From: Actinomycetes bacterium
GTDB lineage: Bacteria; Actinomycetota; Actinomycetes; Actinomycetales; Cellulomonadaceae
Direction: 5' to 3'
NCBI GenBank assembly: GCA_023424135.1
Contig: JAFAEH010000328.1
Location: 1 to 5,977 of the forward strand
Length of the DNA: 5,977 nucleotides
Positions 5,605 to 5,977 of this stretch are shown piece after piece. A program made the translations under genes and the position numbers. Within the stretch, counting starts at the first letter, position 1; each line of letters begins with the position of its first letter. The notes beneath the pieces were generated by a model. That model was given only the letters and a program-made list of their open reading frames with translations, was not told the origin of the DNA and did not search any database.

Positions 5605-5977
5605 GCCGCGGGCACCGGTCGCCGCCGCGCCGCTCGTCGGCCCGGCGGACGTCGTGGTGGTGTGCCTGCGCGCGGCGCTGATCCTGCTCGTGCTCGCGGC
5701 CCTGCTGGTCCTCGGCGTCGTCGTCTCGCAGCACGACGGCAGCGGCGGCACCGACGCCGGGACCGTCGTGTGGATCGTGGCGCTCATGTACGGGCTGCAC
5801 CTGGTCGCGCTGGCCGCACTCGGGTGGCCCGGCGGCGCGCTCACGGCCCACCTCATGCGTCACAACCGCTCCGAGGCGCAGCACGTCCTCGCGTTCGCGC
5901 TGACCGGCGCGGTGCTCGGGGCCGCCGTGCTGCTGGTCCCCGGCCAGCCGCAGGCGGCGCTCGTGTGGGCCGTGCTC
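5591..5977 (+). CDS. Multi-span membrane protein, function unknown (3' partial)
   Basis: The ATG at 5591 lies inside the end of the SGNH-like gene, overlapping it by 14 nt in another frame; no stop occurs before the window edge, leaving 129 residues visible. The first 20 or so residues are a Pro/Ala-rich polar head. Hydrophobic segments are at about 21-46 (VVVVCLRAALILLVLAALLV and on), 58-79 (TVVWIVALMYGLHLVALAAL) and 99-116 (VLAFALTGAVLGAAVLLV), with a fourth beginning near 121. The 47-57 stretch is a short Gly/Asp-rich loop and 80-98 a polar loop with HLMRHNRSEAQ. Only a GGGG run near 5580-5583 could serve as a ribosome binding site, so translation is probably coupled to the gene before it. 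I do not recognise the family. Confidence 0.7.
   Translation, partial: MTNPEPRAPVAAAPLVGPADVVVVCLRAALILLVLAALLVLGVVVSQHDGSGGTDAGTVVWIVALMYGLHLVALAALGWPGGALTAHLMRHNRSEAQHVLAFALTGAVLGAAVLLVPGQPQAALVWAVL

Noticed and set aside
5537..5884. Minus-strand open frames (also 5554-5856) opposite the last gene
   Set aside because: They have His/Arg/Ala-rich or Ser/Thr-rich shadow translations with no motif; the + frame from 5591 has clean hydrophobic spans and coupling to the gene before it.

Overview
The window is high-GC DNA from an actinobacterium, most likely a Cellulomonas-like member of the Micrococcales. The main evidence is the fused E2/E1 2-oxoglutarate enzyme (Kgd type), which is characteristic of actinobacteria. 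G/C-biased third codon positions, GTG starts and a small membrane protein of actinobacterial type agree with this. The genus is an inference, not something the sequence proves.

Layout. Positions 2-3460 (+) hold the 3' 94% or so of kgd, cut by the left window edge. Positions 3461-3638 are a convergent intergenic region with three similar hairpins in the same orientation; the two outer ones are perfect stems that each sit just past a gene end. Positions 3639-4613 (-) encode an AdpA/GlxA-type regulator (DJ-1/PfpI-like domain plus AraC DNA-binding domain). A short, relatively AT-rich divergent region (about 4614-4706) contains three TGGCAG hexamers, an inverted GCCAC/GTGGC pair and an imperfect direct repeat. 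These look like operators for the regulator itself. Positions 4707-4886 (+) encode a 59-residue single-span membrane protein. Positions 5011-5604 (+) encode an SGNH/GDSL-hydrolase-like protein whose nucleophile serine, block III asparagine and block V aspartate are all replaced. A multi-span membrane protein starts at 5591 inside the end of that gene and runs off the right edge.

How the genes fit together. kgd is core central metabolism (TCA cycle at 2-oxoglutarate) and has no visible link to the rest. The regulator and the small membrane protein share a divergent promoter region and are probably controlled together. The SGNH-like protein and the following membrane protein overlap by 14 bases, so they are probably translationally coupled and may work together.

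Most worth following up: the catalytically altered SGNH protein, the TGGCAG/direct-repeat promoter next to an AdpA-like regulator, and the three-hairpin array, whose outer stems differ in sequence but keep their pairing. I saw no rRNA, tRNA, CRISPR array, insertion sequence or phage gene.
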